In this document: positions 20,131 to 30,252 of the stretch, piece by piece | How positions within the stretch are numbered: the first letter of the stretch is position 1 | How the letters are laid out: each line of letters opens with the position of its first letter | Source: Cryoendolithus antarcticus | Lineage: Eukaryota > Ascomycota > Dothideomycetes > Cladosporiales > Cladosporiaceae | Length of the DNA: 64,000 nt | Assembly: GCA_002077065.1 (NCBI GenBank) | Contig: NAJO01000020.1 | Location: 496,001 to 560,000, forward strand | Direction: 5' to 3' | Notes under the pieces: generated by a model | Told to the model about the DNA's origin: nothing | The model's input: the letters and a program-made list of their open reading frames with translations, nothing else | The model's database searches: none | Translations under genes and position numbers: made by a program

Positions 20131-21702
20131 ATGGCACCCAAATGGCTGAAGAAGAACCAGCTCAAGAGCACCAATGTCTCCCGTACTAATGCCGCAGAGC
20201 TCACGCTTCGACAGTCTATCTACCCGTTGATGCTCGTCACGATCCTGTTCTTCCTTTGGGTTACTCTTCAGCACACTGCTTACCTTCGACGACCGTAGCT
20301 AACCAGCCCAGGGCTTCTCGTACGGACTCCTCGACACTTTGAACAAGCATTTTCAGAACACACTCGGAATCACTCGTGCTAGATCTAGCGGACTACAGGC
20401 AGCATACTTCGGGGCCTACCCTCTAGCCTCTCTCGGCCACGCAAACTGGCTCCTGCGTCACTATGGCTATAAGGTTACCTTCATCTGGGGGCTGACGCTA
20501 TATGGCGTCGGAGCATTGGTAGCGTGGCCGTGTCTGGTCCATCGATCGTTCGGAGGGTTCTGTGCAGCCATTTTCATCATCGGGAATGGTCTAGGGAGCC
20601 TCGAGACGGCCGCGAACCCATACATCACCGTTTGCGGACCGCCCAGATACTCCGAGATTCGCATCAATCTGTCGCAAGCCTTCAACGGTATTGGCACGGT
20701 TCTTGCACCTGTGATCGGATCATACGCTATCTTCAATCATGTTGGAGATGATGCGAAAGCGTTGCAGAACACGCAGTGGATCTATCTAGCCATTGCATGC
20801 TTCGTCTTCGTGCTGGCCGTCGTATTTTACTTGTAAGCGTGGTCATCAATTCATATAATGGCAATGCTAACTGTGACCAGCTCGCCGATACCTGAGATCA
20901 CTGATGCAGACATGGAGTTCCAGGCAGCCGAAGCCTCATCCGCAGTCGTACAACCCTTCCGCAAGCAGTATAAGCTCTTCCACGCTACCTTCGCCCAATT
21001 CTGCTACACAGGCGCACAAGTCGCGATCGCAGGCTACTTCATCAACTACGTAAGTCATCTGCGCCCTAATGCTCGTCACGGCCGGCGGTTACTAATGCAA
21101 TTTTGCAGGTCACAGAAGCAGGCGCCACATCCGACTCCGCCGTCGGCTCCCGCTACCTAGCCGGAGCTCAAGGTTGCTTCGCTCTCGGCCGTTTCGCCGG
21201 TGTCATTCTTATGAAGTTCATCCGCCCTCGATGGGTCTTCCTGGTCTACCTGGCCATGTGTATTATCTTTATCATACCTGCAGTCACCGAGCGAGGAAAC
21301 ACCGGCATGGCAATGCTGTTCATTGTGCTATTCTTTGAGAGCATCATCTTTCCCACGATCGTCGCGCTGGGCATGAGAGGACTCGGGAAGTACAGCAAGA
21401 GGGGCTCGGGCTTCATCGTGGGCGCTGTCTGTGGTGGAGCTGTGGTGCCACCTATTTTGGGAGCGAGTGCTGATGCCATGAAAAGCACGCCGAAGGCTAT
21501 GGTCGTGCCAATGTGTTTCTTCATCATGGCATTCTCGTACGCGATCTGCGTCAACTTTGTACCGGCGTACAGAGATGTGGCGGACAGCTTTTCTGAGGCG
21601 AAGATTGGGTTGCAGACCAGCGACGAGGAGGTTGGTAATGGTCATGCGGTGAGCGACAAGGGAGTGTTGGAGCAGAATGAGAAGAAGGAGGTGAAGTTTT
21701 GA
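20131..21702 (+). CDS. MFS sugar permease, L-fucose/galactose (FucP) type
   Basis: Exons 20131-20259, 20312-20832, 20881-21049 and 21109-21702 give 470 aa; introns are 52, 48 and 59 nt, all with good branch and acceptor sites. The first join yields ILFFLWGFSYGLLDTLNKHFQ, the signature start of the FucP/glucose-galactose transporter family, including the WGF.YG..D.LN motif. GNGLGSLETAANPYITVCG is the second conserved motif of this family. About 12 membrane helices are predicted, with a polar central loop (SPIPEITDADMEF). The likely role is proton-linked uptake of a hexose or 6-deoxyhexose at the plasma membrane; the substrate is not known. The C-terminal tail is Glu/Lys-rich. It converges on the 163-aa orphan. 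Confidence 0.9.
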
Positions 21703-21910
21703 AGGTACTAGATGCATGACGAAGCGATGTTGATTGGCTACATGGAGCCTGAGCATACGTACGCTAATCTTACTGAAGTGTTGATGTACGAGCCCTGTAG
21801 TAGCCCTCTGTCCTGGTTGTATCACTGGCGCAACGAACGTGAGAGTCTTCTGCGCACTCCAGGGGACTACATTGCGTTTCACAGACCGATATACAGCTCA
21901 TATATCACAC

Positions 21911-22450
21911 TTATACCGCAGAGTCTTTCTTCGCGAATGTCCTTGCTAGTGCATCAATGCTGTCGGCGACGTCCTTGAACTCGTCCTTTTGCTCCTGCGC
22001 GATCTCCTTAATCACATCCGCTACCGAGTCACTGTCGTCGCTCGCCCACTGAATTTCGAATGTGTTGTACTCGATCTTCACATTGGCGCCGTAGATATCT
22101 TTCTCTGGATTCGAAGGATATCCGCGGAGCCGCTCAACTAGGCGCAGGAGCTCTTGGACGTCATCACTGTTACAAGAGTCAGTGGTCACTTCAGCTACAA
22201 GAAATGAACGCGGAGGGACGAACGCCGGGACGTCGCCTTTCTTCTCGTTTGTGTTGGAGCCGTGGTGGTTGATTATCTTGATGGAGGCGGAGCGATTGGG
22301 CTCGCCGATCACTTCGACGGTATGGGTTGGAGCGCCTGGTCGCGTAAGCAGATGGCTCGATCAGGTAAATGTATGCTGCCTACCAGAGAAGGGCTTCATG
22401 AGGCGGACCTCGAACTCGCCTGATGGCGGAGGAGCTACGGCACGAGGCAT
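21911..22450 (-). CDS. Hypothetical protein, 163 aa
   Basis: Exons (minus) 22450-22384 and 22335-21911 join in phase 1 over a 48-nt intron (GTAGGC donor, ACCAG acceptor), giving MPRAVAPPPSGEFEVRLMKP then SGAPTHTVEVIGEPNRSASI. A second stop-free intron (GTAGCT to AACAG, 36 nt, inside SFLVAEVTTDSCNSDDV) is possible but short. The N-terminal half looks beta-rich; the C-terminal half is acidic and helical with a coiled-coil-like EIAQEQKDEFKDVADSIDAL and no membrane segment. No family recognised. Confidence 0.6.
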
Positions 22451-23142
22451 GCTGGTTCTTTTTGTTCTTGAAATGGAGAAATGGGAGTGTGATAGATCAA
22501 ATGAATACGTGATAGAAGATAGAACTGATCTCGAAAATCTGCAGAGCAAGAGCGCTAAGTGGTGTACCTTACTGTATGCACGATCGATCGCGTGAGTATA
22601 GATTATGTCGTCAGGGCACGTCATGTATAAGACTCCACTGTAGAGCTACCAGTGCTACATATTGATCAAGCCCTTGCCCTGGGACGTAAATGGGCCTCAG
22701 TAAAGCGCGATGGACCCCTTGGGGCCGTCGCAGGGTGTCGGAGATGAGCAAGAGACGAGGAGGCTGATAAACTCGCGAACGAGCCCTGTACTCACTTCCT
22801 CCTTTGACGGCATGCCCGGATGCCGCGAGCCAGTGGTGGCGGCCCTGGCGACGAACGGCACTTCCAGCACGCTTCACAAACTTGTGATATACATCGGTTG
22901 CGGCTTCATGAGTACTGGCCCGTTTACATGAAGCTGTTTGATGGCCTCGAATAGCACATGTTTCCACACATTCGATTGGCACGAGACGAGACGTTCTCTG
23001 CCAAGCCTCGTCACGTTTAAGGAGCACAACATGCACTATTCTAAACACTCCACACTCCTCCTACACCACTCCTACAACACACACTCCACTACACCACCCC
23101 TGTAAACACTGCATACAAGGCGGCTCCTGTCGAACACACAAC
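22451..23142. other. Divergent spacer between 163-aa orphan and MZT1
   Basis: Besides promoters, it holds the possible decayed frame described separately (22697-23032, minus). The last 100 bp before MZT1 (about 23040-23110) are a C/A/T-rich, G-poor tract of repeated CACTCC/ACACC units, a pyrimidine-rich core promoter style common in filamentous fungi. Confidence 0.45.
22697..23032 (-). pseudogene. Possible decayed gene with one in-frame TGA
   Basis: On the minus strand ATG at 23032 opens a 52-codon frame (MLCSLNVTRLGRERL) that ends at TGA 22876-22874 and then continues open in the same frame for 58 codons to 22697. Both halves have ordinary protein-like composition (VWKHVLFEAIKQLHV; GLVREFISLLV). 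I found no intron that removes the TGA and keeps frame. The family is unknown. The length is short enough for chance. Confidence 0.2.
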
Positions 23143-23452
23143 ATGCCGCCCGACGATACAAAGCGACGCGCTGCTCGCGAGACGATTGACATCCTCGACG
23201 AGATCTCTACTTTACTCGTAAGTCGCGTCGAGTTCCTCGGCTATGTCAGGTCTGACCCAGCCACAGAACACACATCTCGATCGTCAATCGCTAAGCTACT
23301 GCGTATCATTGATCGAAAATGGCGTCAGTCCAGAAGCTCTTGCGGTGAGATAAATATTTGGGCACACTAGACGGGACGGACTGACAGTGTGAATGCAGAA
23401 CGTGATTCGAGAGCTGAGAGCGCAGAGTGCACAGCTTGAGACCAAGGCATAG
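23143..23452 (+). CDS. mzt1: Mitotic-spindle organizing protein 1 (MOZART1)
   Basis: Small gamma-tubulin complex subunit needed to bring gamma-TuC to spindle pole bodies and for microtubule nucleation. Exons 23143-23217, 23267-23344 and 23399-23452, all joined in phase 0, encode 68 aa; introns are 49 and 54 nt with GTAAGT and GTGAGA donors. The protein shows the whole family pattern: TIDILDEISTLLNTHLDR, LSYCVSLIENGVSPEALA and NVIRELRAQSAQLE, matching MOZART1 in order and length (about 70-80 aa). No single exon exceeds 26 codons, so ORF scanning misses it. It lies convergent to the terpene cyclase with a 166-bp spacer. Confidence 0.93.
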
Positions 23453-23618
23453 GCGATGAACCGCCTGCGGAGAGATCTAATTTGACTCGATGTACCGAAT
23501 AGCGCCAGAGTCCGTGCTGTAAGGTAGCAGGATGCTCGTATGAAGTTCGAAAGCGTTACCTCGGGTTCCACGAAAGGACTGCACCAACACTATCGATCGC
23601 GAGGCATGACGCCCACAG

Positions 23619-24743
23619 TCACGGATTGGTGTCCAGCCTGTGGCTCAAGCTGTATCTTAAGGCAGTCGAGCTCCAAATGGCCTTGCCGACGACCTGAGAC
23701 TCGACGGCCTCCAATAGCTTTTCCACCTTAGTCGGCACACCACCTGATCCAGAAAGTTGGAGCTTCATAGTCAGGAACATGCGATCATATCTGGACGCTA
23801 GCAATCTTAGCGCCTCCTTCGCGCCTCTCACCGACAAAACGTTCAATTCCATCAACACCCCGACTCCATTTGCTGAATGTGCTGATGTCTTCATGCTGGC
23901 ATTCTCGACGTCGAAGGAGTAGTAGTCGTTGATGAGTGCCATCGCCCGGTAGGCCACCTGGACGAATGGGTCCACAATCGCACGCTCTGCACCTGATAGC
24001 GGATTCATATCAAGGCCAAACATCGTACAAGCCAGGAGGAATTCGGTGCCGAAGTCAACGAAGCGGAAATCGATGTAAGCCTCGACGTTGTCGAAACGCA
24101 GAGTTCCTTGCATTTGGGCAGCTTGGGCATAGCTTGCAAGACTTTGCAGGATGTTCTGCGCCTGCAGAACGTTGACCCTCGAAATCTGATGCAGCAACTC
24201 GGACAACAGCTCTCGCCGCACCAGCTTGCGCTCCGCTTTCATCTCAAGGCCGGTGCCATCTTCTCCGTCATCATGAAGGCAGAAGTATTCGCTGAGCGCA
24301 CTCAGCAATGCTAGTCGCTCTGGTCGAGTGTGTGGCATAAGCAGAGTGACCACATGACCATGCGTCGGGTTCTCGAAGGTGAAGGTCGATCTTTCGCTGG
24401 GATCGCCTACAGCATCGAAGAATCGCGTCCGGAAGGCAAGGCTCGCAGCTGTTGCAATACCTTGCCGAATGTGTCGTCTTGCTGCATGTCCGGTGCAGAA
24501 GCCGTCGATATTGTACATGGACGAACGTAGCGGTTCGATGTACGACGGAAGGTCGGTGAGCCGGTCATTCGCCATATTGAGGGACGCTGAACGATCAAGT
24601 TCGAACTTCCTGTTGGTCCCGTCGATTTTGACAATTGGCGTCGAACGATGCGGACTTTGACGACGGACGTGAGACAAGCCGGAGGGCTCGCAGCCAACAT
24701 ATATGCATCTTGATATGCAAGGCTGACGCTCCCCCACGAACAT
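23619..24743 (-). CDS. Stand-alone class I terpene cyclase (fusicoccadiene-synthase-type N-domain)
   Basis: Predicted to ionise a prenyl diphosphate and cyclise it in a Mg2+-dependent reaction. One exon encodes 374 aa from the ATG at 24743; an internal ATG at 24575 (MANDRLTDLPSY) may be the true start, giving 318 aa. The Asp-rich motif is H157-DDGED at 158-162, and the second metal motif is N272-D-Y-Y-S276-F-D-V-E280, a perfect NDxxSxxxE. PERLALLSALSEYFCLHDD and LLEAVESQVVGKAIWS followed by an RY pair match the cyclase half of chimeric fungal di/sesterterpene synthases. Those enzymes carry a C-terminal prenyltransferase of about 350 aa; here the frame stops soon after RY, and no DDxxD-bearing prenyltransferase lies near. 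No P450 or other tailoring gene flanks it. Substrate and product are unknown. Confidence 0.85.
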   Translation of the reverse strand: MFVGERQPCISRCIYVGCEPSGLSHVRRQSPHRSTPIVKIDGTNRKFELDRSASLNMANDRLTDLPSYIEPLRSSMYNIDGFCTGHAARRHIRQGIATAASLAFRTRFFDAVGDPSERSTFTFENPTHGHVVTLLMPHTRPERLALLSALSEYFCLHDDGEDGTGLEMKAERKLVRRELLSELLHQISRVNVLQAQNILQSLASYAQAAQMQGTLRFDNVEAYIDFRFVDFGTEFLLACTMFGLDMNPLSGAERAIVDPFVQVAYRAMALINDYYSFDVENASMKTSAHSANGVGVLMELNVLSVRGAKEALRLLASRYDRMFLTMKLQLSGSGGVPTKVEKLLEAVESQVVGKAIWSSTALRYSLSHRLDTNP

Positions 24744-25230
24744 GCGCTGTTCGACCCACGCTCAGTATTGGATACTGCATTCAGCCGCAAGTAGTATATC
24801 CGCATCTCCCGCAGTATGAGATCTCACTTAAGCTTCTTCCATGGCACTCACGACAGCGATTCTATGATGCAGTGTCGAAGCAGAAACGTTCGACATCTTG
24901 CAATTTGCCGATGTACAACTACTACTCTCTCCGAGGTACTAGTTCACGGACACACTGTCGCAGCTGGACTTATGTGAGCGTACCCACTGTTTCAGACATC
25001 TGGAGAAACGAACTTATGACTTCTGTGGAGATGTCGATCACCTCACCTGGGCGCACGCTCCTCCGCTCCTGTCACTCGATCTCACTCTACAAGCACCACT
25101 TACGACGCATCCTACGTTCGATAATGGGCTTTGCGCTTCCATTTCTTACAAACTCAACAAAGCTATAACCACTATACCTCCACATACAATACGGAACAAA
25201 CAGACTTAGATAAGACACTAAGTGAAGACA
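24744..25230. other. Divergent spacer, terpene cyclase / 111-aa orphan
   Basis: 487 bp between divergent starts. Only short frames are seen, and no prenyltransferase or regulator remnant. It probably contains both promoters. Confidence 0.5.
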
Positions 25231-25619
25231 ATGGCTCCTCCTTCTTCTCCTCCGAATAATGATATACGGAACGTCTACGCTACGCAGCCCTTAGATATCG
25301 GCAATATACGCGGTGTAAGTAATCCGTAACCCATCTATACACCGGTAAAACTAAATAAATCGCGTAGACCGGCGCCGAGCAAGCAATCGCGGATATAGAT
25401 CAGTTCCGCGGCGGTGCTATTATTGTTCAGCATGACGCCCAACCTGTTCATCGCACCGCCCAGAACACGCCTTCGTTGCCAAGCCGCCATGTCTTGGCGG
25501 ATATGTTGGCGGACCTCATCGACTATGACCTCACTCACGGTCTGCCTGAGACCTTCGACCAGCTCCGCGATGCGCTTGAGAGGACCGTCGCAGTAATGGG
25601 GGTAGATGAGCCGTACTGA
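25231..25619 (+). CDS. Hypothetical protein, 111 aa
   Basis: Exons 25231-25314 and 25368-25619 join in phase 0 over a 53-nt intron (GTAAGT donor, GCGTAG acceptor, AACTAAAT branch). The protein starts MAPPSSPPNNDIRNVY, is Pro/Ser/Asn-rich at first, then acidic and helical (LADMLADLIDYDLTHGLPET, DQLRDALERTVAVMG). No signal peptide and no membrane segment. No family recognised. It converges on PUF6 with a 100-bp spacer. Confidence 0.6.
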
Positions 25620-25719
25620 GCGGAGCAGTGAGGGAGGCGAGAAGTGATGGAGTGAGAGAGTGATGGGGTGAGAGGGTGAAAGACAGGAGTCATGGGATGC
25701 AGGAGATGGTGTACATGGT

Positions 25720-27735
25720 CTACAGCTTCTGCAACAGCATCCTCGCGCCCGCATTACCCTTTGCTTCCGCTGTCTTAGTGCCCTTCATCGGCTTCTCACC
25801 AGCTGCTGCTTGAAGAGCTTTCTTGCCCTTCTTCAGGGTAGCCATCACTTCTTCCCGCACTTTAGCATCCACGTCTTCACTTTCTGTAAGCGCAACAACG
25901 ACGAACGAACTCGCGCTCGTAGCCCAAGCAAGGGTGTGAGGCTTGATAAATGGCCATAGGGCAGTGGTGAACTCCAGCCGTGGCTCAGCAAGCTGCACAC
26001 TCTTGGTCGCAGGGTCGAAAGCGCCGCCGAGGACTAGCGTCTTGAACATCCTGCCCGCGGCGGCTGAGTTCGCGAGATGCTCTGCTGCGGTGGGATCACC
26101 AGCAGCGAGCTGAGCTACAGCGGTCTTGGCTTCATCTTTCGCGTCACCAGTGCACGCCAGTAAGGTCTCGGCAACGAACTGGCAGCCCGTCGTGGTGGTG
26201 GCCAGACTTGCCGCTCGATGTTGCACGAACGTTAGCAGTGGCGTTGAGAGGTACTCGACTAATGCTTTCCGACGGAGCTCAGGTGCTTTCTTGCTACTTG
26301 TCTGGCGGATGGCGTAGACTTCGTCAAAGATGGCTTTGTCATGGTCTTTGACAAGCCATTTCGTGGGGCCCACCATCGGCAAAAGCAGCACTTGTCGAGC
26401 ATTTAGATCGTTGGCTACAGCCTCTAGCTTCTCGAAGCGCTGCTGTTCGTCTTCCAGCTTCTCCCCAAGAATCTCGCGGAAGACTGCGCGCGTTGTCATG
26501 GTCGTGTCGTCTGTCACCTCTAGCCCGGTGACAAGAACAAGCTTGGCATACTGATCGAATGCCATGGTGTCGATAGTGTCCTTGAAGATCTTGAATATTG
26601 TCTTGCGATCTTTTGCTGTGCCGTAGGCAAGTGCAAGGCAGACTAGTCTACTGCCGCTTTTGGTAAACGAGAGGTTCTTGTACAAATCACCACCGCCGCC
26701 TTCCGTCTCTTTGTCGATATCGCCCATCATCTCCTCGAGGAAAGCGCGCTGTTCCTCGCTGCCGGGTGTGAGGGCCAGGAAGTACTGCAGCATCGCGTCA
26801 TGGAGCATGGTGAAGCCAGTCATCTTCTTCTGGACGAGCGAGTTGATCATCTGGTGAAGGTACTGCAGGATGGGATTGCGCTTTTCCGGGTTCACCTTGA
26901 TGATCTCAGCCAGCTCTGCAGTCTCTCCCAACGCAGCACCCTTGCCTTGGAACAGCGCGAACTCCGCGCCGTACCACTCCCGCAACATCGTAGCCTTCTG
27001 CTCCTTGGTCGCGATCTGCCGATAGATATCATCCACTATCCAGCTAGCCTCGGGGTGGTTTATCAAGCGCTTCACATGTCCATAGAACTCTGGCACGATG
27101 AGGTTCCTTGTCTCCGCATCGCCCTCAACCACCATCTTCGCGACCAGGAATTTGCCATACCGACTCTCCGCCAACGATCGCAGATCTGTCTGCAGCTCCT
27201 TGACGATGTTCTTCCGCTGTTCCGGGTTCGCATACTTCAGCGCGCACTGTATGACCCGCACGCTGTCATGCTTGAAGACGAACTCTCTCACTCGACCGGT
27301 GATGATTGTGAAGAGCTCGTTGACCAGCTCTTTGCGCTCCTCGCGCGGGACGTGCGACTTCCTTCGCAGCCGCTCCCAGATCTTCTTTGACCGCGCTATG
27401 CTGTCTGCGTTGGGCTTGGCAGCTTTACGCTCTTTCGCAAGTACTCGCTGCTTTGCGTGCGCTTCGGCTGATGAGTTGCCGTCCAATTTGAAGGCTTTGG
27501 GATTATCGCCGTCTATAGCATCGCCGGACTGAGTTGGAAGGACGATGCCATCGCCGTTGCTTTCAGGGTCATCATCTTCGCCATCGAGATCCGAGGTGTC
27601 GGAGGCTTCTGGGAAATGCTCGAGGGTGACTTTCGGTTTCGGTGCTTTCGCCTCGGTGGTCTTGGGCTTCTTGGTGTGCTTCTCCTTGGTGCCGTTTGGC
27701 GCCTCCTTGCGTTTGGTACCAGCAAGTTTGGACAT
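25720..27735 (-). CDS. puf6: Pumilio-repeat protein PUF6, ribosome biogenesis/mRNA repressor
   Basis: Nucleolar RNA-binding protein; yeast Puf6 acts in 60S assembly and ASH1 mRNA repression. One exon encodes 671 aa. A Lys-rich N-terminus with an acidic patch (about 1-110) is followed by KKIWERLRRKSHVPREERK and an array of Pumilio-like helical repeats (FVFKHDSVRVIQCALKYA, SRYGKFLVAKMV, KSGSRLVCLALAYG), then the CPL domain and a basic C-terminal tail (MKGTKTAEAKGNAGARMLLQ). Start ATG at 27735 is the first in frame. It is divergent from the SLC40 gene with 233 bp between start codons. Confidence 0.93.
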   Translation of the reverse strand: MSKLAGTKRKEAPNGTKEKHTKKPKTTEAKAPKPKVTLEHFPEASDTSDLDGEDDDPESNGDGIVLPTQSGDAIDGDNPKAFKLDGNSSAEAHAKQRVLAKERKAAKPNADSIARSKKIWERLRRKSHVPREERKELVNELFTIITGRVREFVFKHDSVRVIQCALKYANPEQRKNIVKELQTDLRSLAESRYGKFLVAKMVVEGDAETRNLIVPEFYGHVKRLINHPEASWIVDDIYRQIATKEQKATMLREWYGAEFALFQGKGAALGETAELAEIIKVNPEKRNPILQYLHQMINSLVQKKMTGFTMLHDAMLQYFLALTPGSEEQRAFLEEMMGDIDKETEGGGGDLYKNLSFTKSGSRLVCLALAYGTAKDRKTIFKIFKDTIDTMAFDQYAKLVLVTGLEVTDDTTMTTRAVFREILGEKLEDEQQRFEKLEAVANDLNARQVLLLPMVGPTKWLVKDHDKAIFDEVYAIRQTSSKKAPELRRKALVEYLSTPLLTFVQHRAASLATTTTGCQFVAETLLACTGDAKDEAKTAVAQLAAGDPTAAEHLANSAAAGRMFKTLVLGGAFDPATKSVQLAEPRLEFTTALWPFIKPHTLAWATSASSFVVVALTESEDVDAKVREEVMATLKKGKKALQAAAGEKPMKGTKTAEAKGNAGARMLLQKL

Positions 27736-27968
27736 ATTTACAGCAGACTGTCAATGATTGTGTGCAAGTGAAGTTCAACATCTCTACCTCCATGAGCTAC
27801 ATCGACATTAGAAAATTATAGTGGAGCAAAACTAAGGCTCGTCCCGCGTCTAGGGTCCTCGAAGACCACCCCATCGTTTGATCTTCAAATCCGCCATCCT
27901 CACGCTCATACTCTATTACTTCCGACCAAGTACTGGCAGACAGTGACGTCTCAGAGCAGTGTTCGACG

Positions 27969-29520
27969 ATGGTCTGCCACGAGCACGAGGCCTCCGAGCA
28001 GCTCGTGATTGACGAGCCAGACGTCTCTATCGACTACAATGTCAGATGGCGACTCTACCTCTCCCACGCCCTGTCAGCCTGGAACTCCCGCATTTTCGAG
28101 TTCGGAGCATTCCTCTTTCTAGCGTCTATTTGGACAGACGATCTGCTGCCTGCCTCTGTATATGCTCTCGCGCGCTCGGCAGCAGCAGCCGCACTTCTGC
28201 CCTGGCTCGGATCGCGTCTGGACAGGCTTGATAGACTGGCATCGATCCGGCTGTCCCTACGTATGTCATTGTAGATAGCTCGCTTAGCCTGGACACCGCT
28301 GACGGATCACAGTTAGTCAAAGGATTCCGGTCGCTCTGTCGTGCATCGGCTTCTACCTTCTGCTCCGAATACCATCTGCACATGACGCCCTTGCTGGTGA
28401 AATCGTTTCGCTGAGTGCACTCTCAATACTCGCTTGTGTCGAGAAGCTTGGTGCATCGACTAACACTATCGCTATCGAGCGTGACTGGGTTGTGATCATT
28501 GCTGGCGGCAACGATGCGCATCTGGCCACTTTGAACGCCCAAATGCGCCGCATTGATCTCTGTTGCAAGCTTGTTGGGCCTCTCGCAATTTCGCTCGCCG
28601 ACTCATACTCGACACGAGTTGCAGTGGTAGGTATGGGCGCCTTTACGAGTGTATCGGTACTGGCCGAATATATCTGCATTGCACGCGTGTACCGGAGCGT
28701 ACCCGGGCTGCGCACCACCAGAGAGCGACGAGACGCGATGGGCACAGATCATGCTGCCAGACCTGCAGTGTCGGCTTTCGGCTCCGTCACCAAGTATGTG
28801 CAGCACTCAGCTTTCTCACCATCGCTTTCATTGGCACTCCTCTACCTTACAGTTGTCTCATTTTCCGGTCAATTCATTACATACCTCCTCGCAACCGGAT
28901 TCAGCAGCACTTCCGTCGCTCTTCTCCGCGCCGTCGCAGCAGTGTTCGAACTCAGCGCAACCTGGGCTGCGCCCCTCATAGCCAAGCGGATCGGCGCTGT
29001 GAGGACTGGACTGTGGTCCCTCAATGCCCAGCTGGCTTTCATTGCGGGTGCATGCACCTGTCTATGGTTCACATCAGGTGCCACATCACGTCTCGCTACC
29101 ATCGGGCTGATTACGTGCACCATACTCTCACGCACTGGGCTCTGGGGCTTCGACCTCAGCGCACAGCTCATCATCCAAGATGAAGTGAAGCCTGATTTAC
29201 GAGGGACGTTCTCGAGTCTCGAAGCATCGCTACAGAACATCTTCGAGATGCTAGCGTTTGCTACTACGATCATCTTCCCTTCGACATCACAGTTCAAGTA
29301 CCCTGTAGCTATCTCGGCTGGCGCGGTAACGCTATCCAGCGCCGTTTACGCTTGCTTCGTGCGAGGACGCAGAGGCCACCTCATGCATTTGGACGATTGT
29401 CTTTGCCGAGGCAAAGCTGGACATGCTGGATGGACAGCCGTTAACAATGAGGACGATGTCAATACAGTAAACGACGATCAATCTGAGCTAGCCAGCTATC
29501 CATCCCGAGAGACTGCATGA
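27969..29520 (+). CDS. Ferroportin-type solute carrier (SLC40 family)
   Basis: Exons 27969-28260 and 28313-29520 join in phase 1 over a 52-nt intron (GTATGT donor), giving 499 aa. The N-terminal motif RLYLSHALSAWNSRIFEFGAFLFL matches the conserved SLC40 start (SHFLSxWGDRMWEF in animals), and ISLADSYS, VEYxCI-like and RTGLWGFDLSAQLIIQDEV match later helices. About 10-12 membrane helices are predicted. The animal family exports Fe2+; fungal members may act at the plasma or vacuolar membrane, and their substrate is not settled. The C-terminal tail is cytosolic and acidic. Confidence 0.88.
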
Positions 29521-29553
29521 CCGACGATCCGACACATATTACCTTCCTCAATC

Positions 29554-30252
29554 TCACAGCCGCTGCCCCCTATCCCCCAGCGCACTAACCAGCTCCCAAA
29601 CACTCCTCTCCCAGACCCTCGCCTCAGTCGCATACCGCTGTCCCAATACCTTTGCAATCCTCGCCTCCGGCATCTCCTCACCCTTACAAGCATACTCATG
29701 CAGCGCCAGAAACCTCGGCCCCTCACCCTGATCCGCCCGCCGCACATACCGCGTCGTGCGCAGATACCCCTTAGCATCCTTCGACATCCTCACGTGGTTC
29801 GCGGCGTACCATTCCTCGAGCTCTGCATCCGTGACGCCTTCAGCGGGCGTCATGAGGGTCATCGACAGCGTCTGCGCTGCGACTTGATCGCCAGGACGAT
29901 CGAGGGTTTGGATCTTGTCCCAGGTTGAGCGGGAGAAGTGGATGTAGTCTTTCACTTCGCCGGGGCCTAGCGAGCCGGCCATCTTGGTGGTTTCGATCAA
30001 ATTGGCGAGGTCTGGGCTGCTGAGGTAGGAGGCGTCTGGAAGCGGGTAGAGGGCGAGGTAGGTCGCCTCTGCAGTTTTGGGGGAGTGGAGCTTGTAGCGG
30101 AGGGCTGCGGTAGCGGGCGAGAGACGCAGGACGGCGGGTGCGAAAGTATTGTTGTAGAAGTCATTGTATTCGTTTTCAGTCGTGGTGGGAAGATGGTGGG
30201 ATTGCACAAGCATGAGACCTGGAGTAGGCATACTGGGCGAATTTGAGAACAT
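29554..30252 (-). CDS. EthD-like dimeric alpha/beta-barrel protein
   Basis: One exon, 232 aa from ATG 30252; an in-frame ATG at 30231 (MPTPGLMLVQSHH) is an equally good start. The pattern is an N-terminal beta strand (GLMLVQSHHLP), then a helix with EYNDFYNNTFAPAVLRL, and a second half repeating the theme (LEEWYAANHVRMSKDAKGYLRTTRY). This is the ferredoxin-like fold of the EthD/dimeric alpha-beta barrel superfamily. Members include ether-degradation helpers and polyketide tailoring enzymes; no specific substrate can be given. Its stop lies only 33 bp from the end of the convergent SLC40 gene, so the 3' UTRs probably overlap. Confidence 0.75.
   Translation of the reverse strand: MFSNSPSMPTPGLMLVQSHHLPTTTENEYNDFYNNTFAPAVLRLSPATAALRYKLHSPKTAEATYLALYPLPDASYLSSPDLANLIETTKMAGSLGPGEVKDYIHFSRSTWDKIQTLDRPGDQVAAQTLSMTLMTPAEGVTDAELEEWYAANHVRMSKDAKGYLRTTRYVRRADQGEGPRFLALHEYACKGEEMPEARIAKVLGQRYATEARVWERSVWELVSALGDRGQRL

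Noticed and set aside
23000..25700. Terpenoid biosynthetic gene cluster
   Set aside because: Only the cyclase is present; neighbours are MZT1, PUF6 and an orphan, with no P450, prenyltransferase, regulator or transporter linked.
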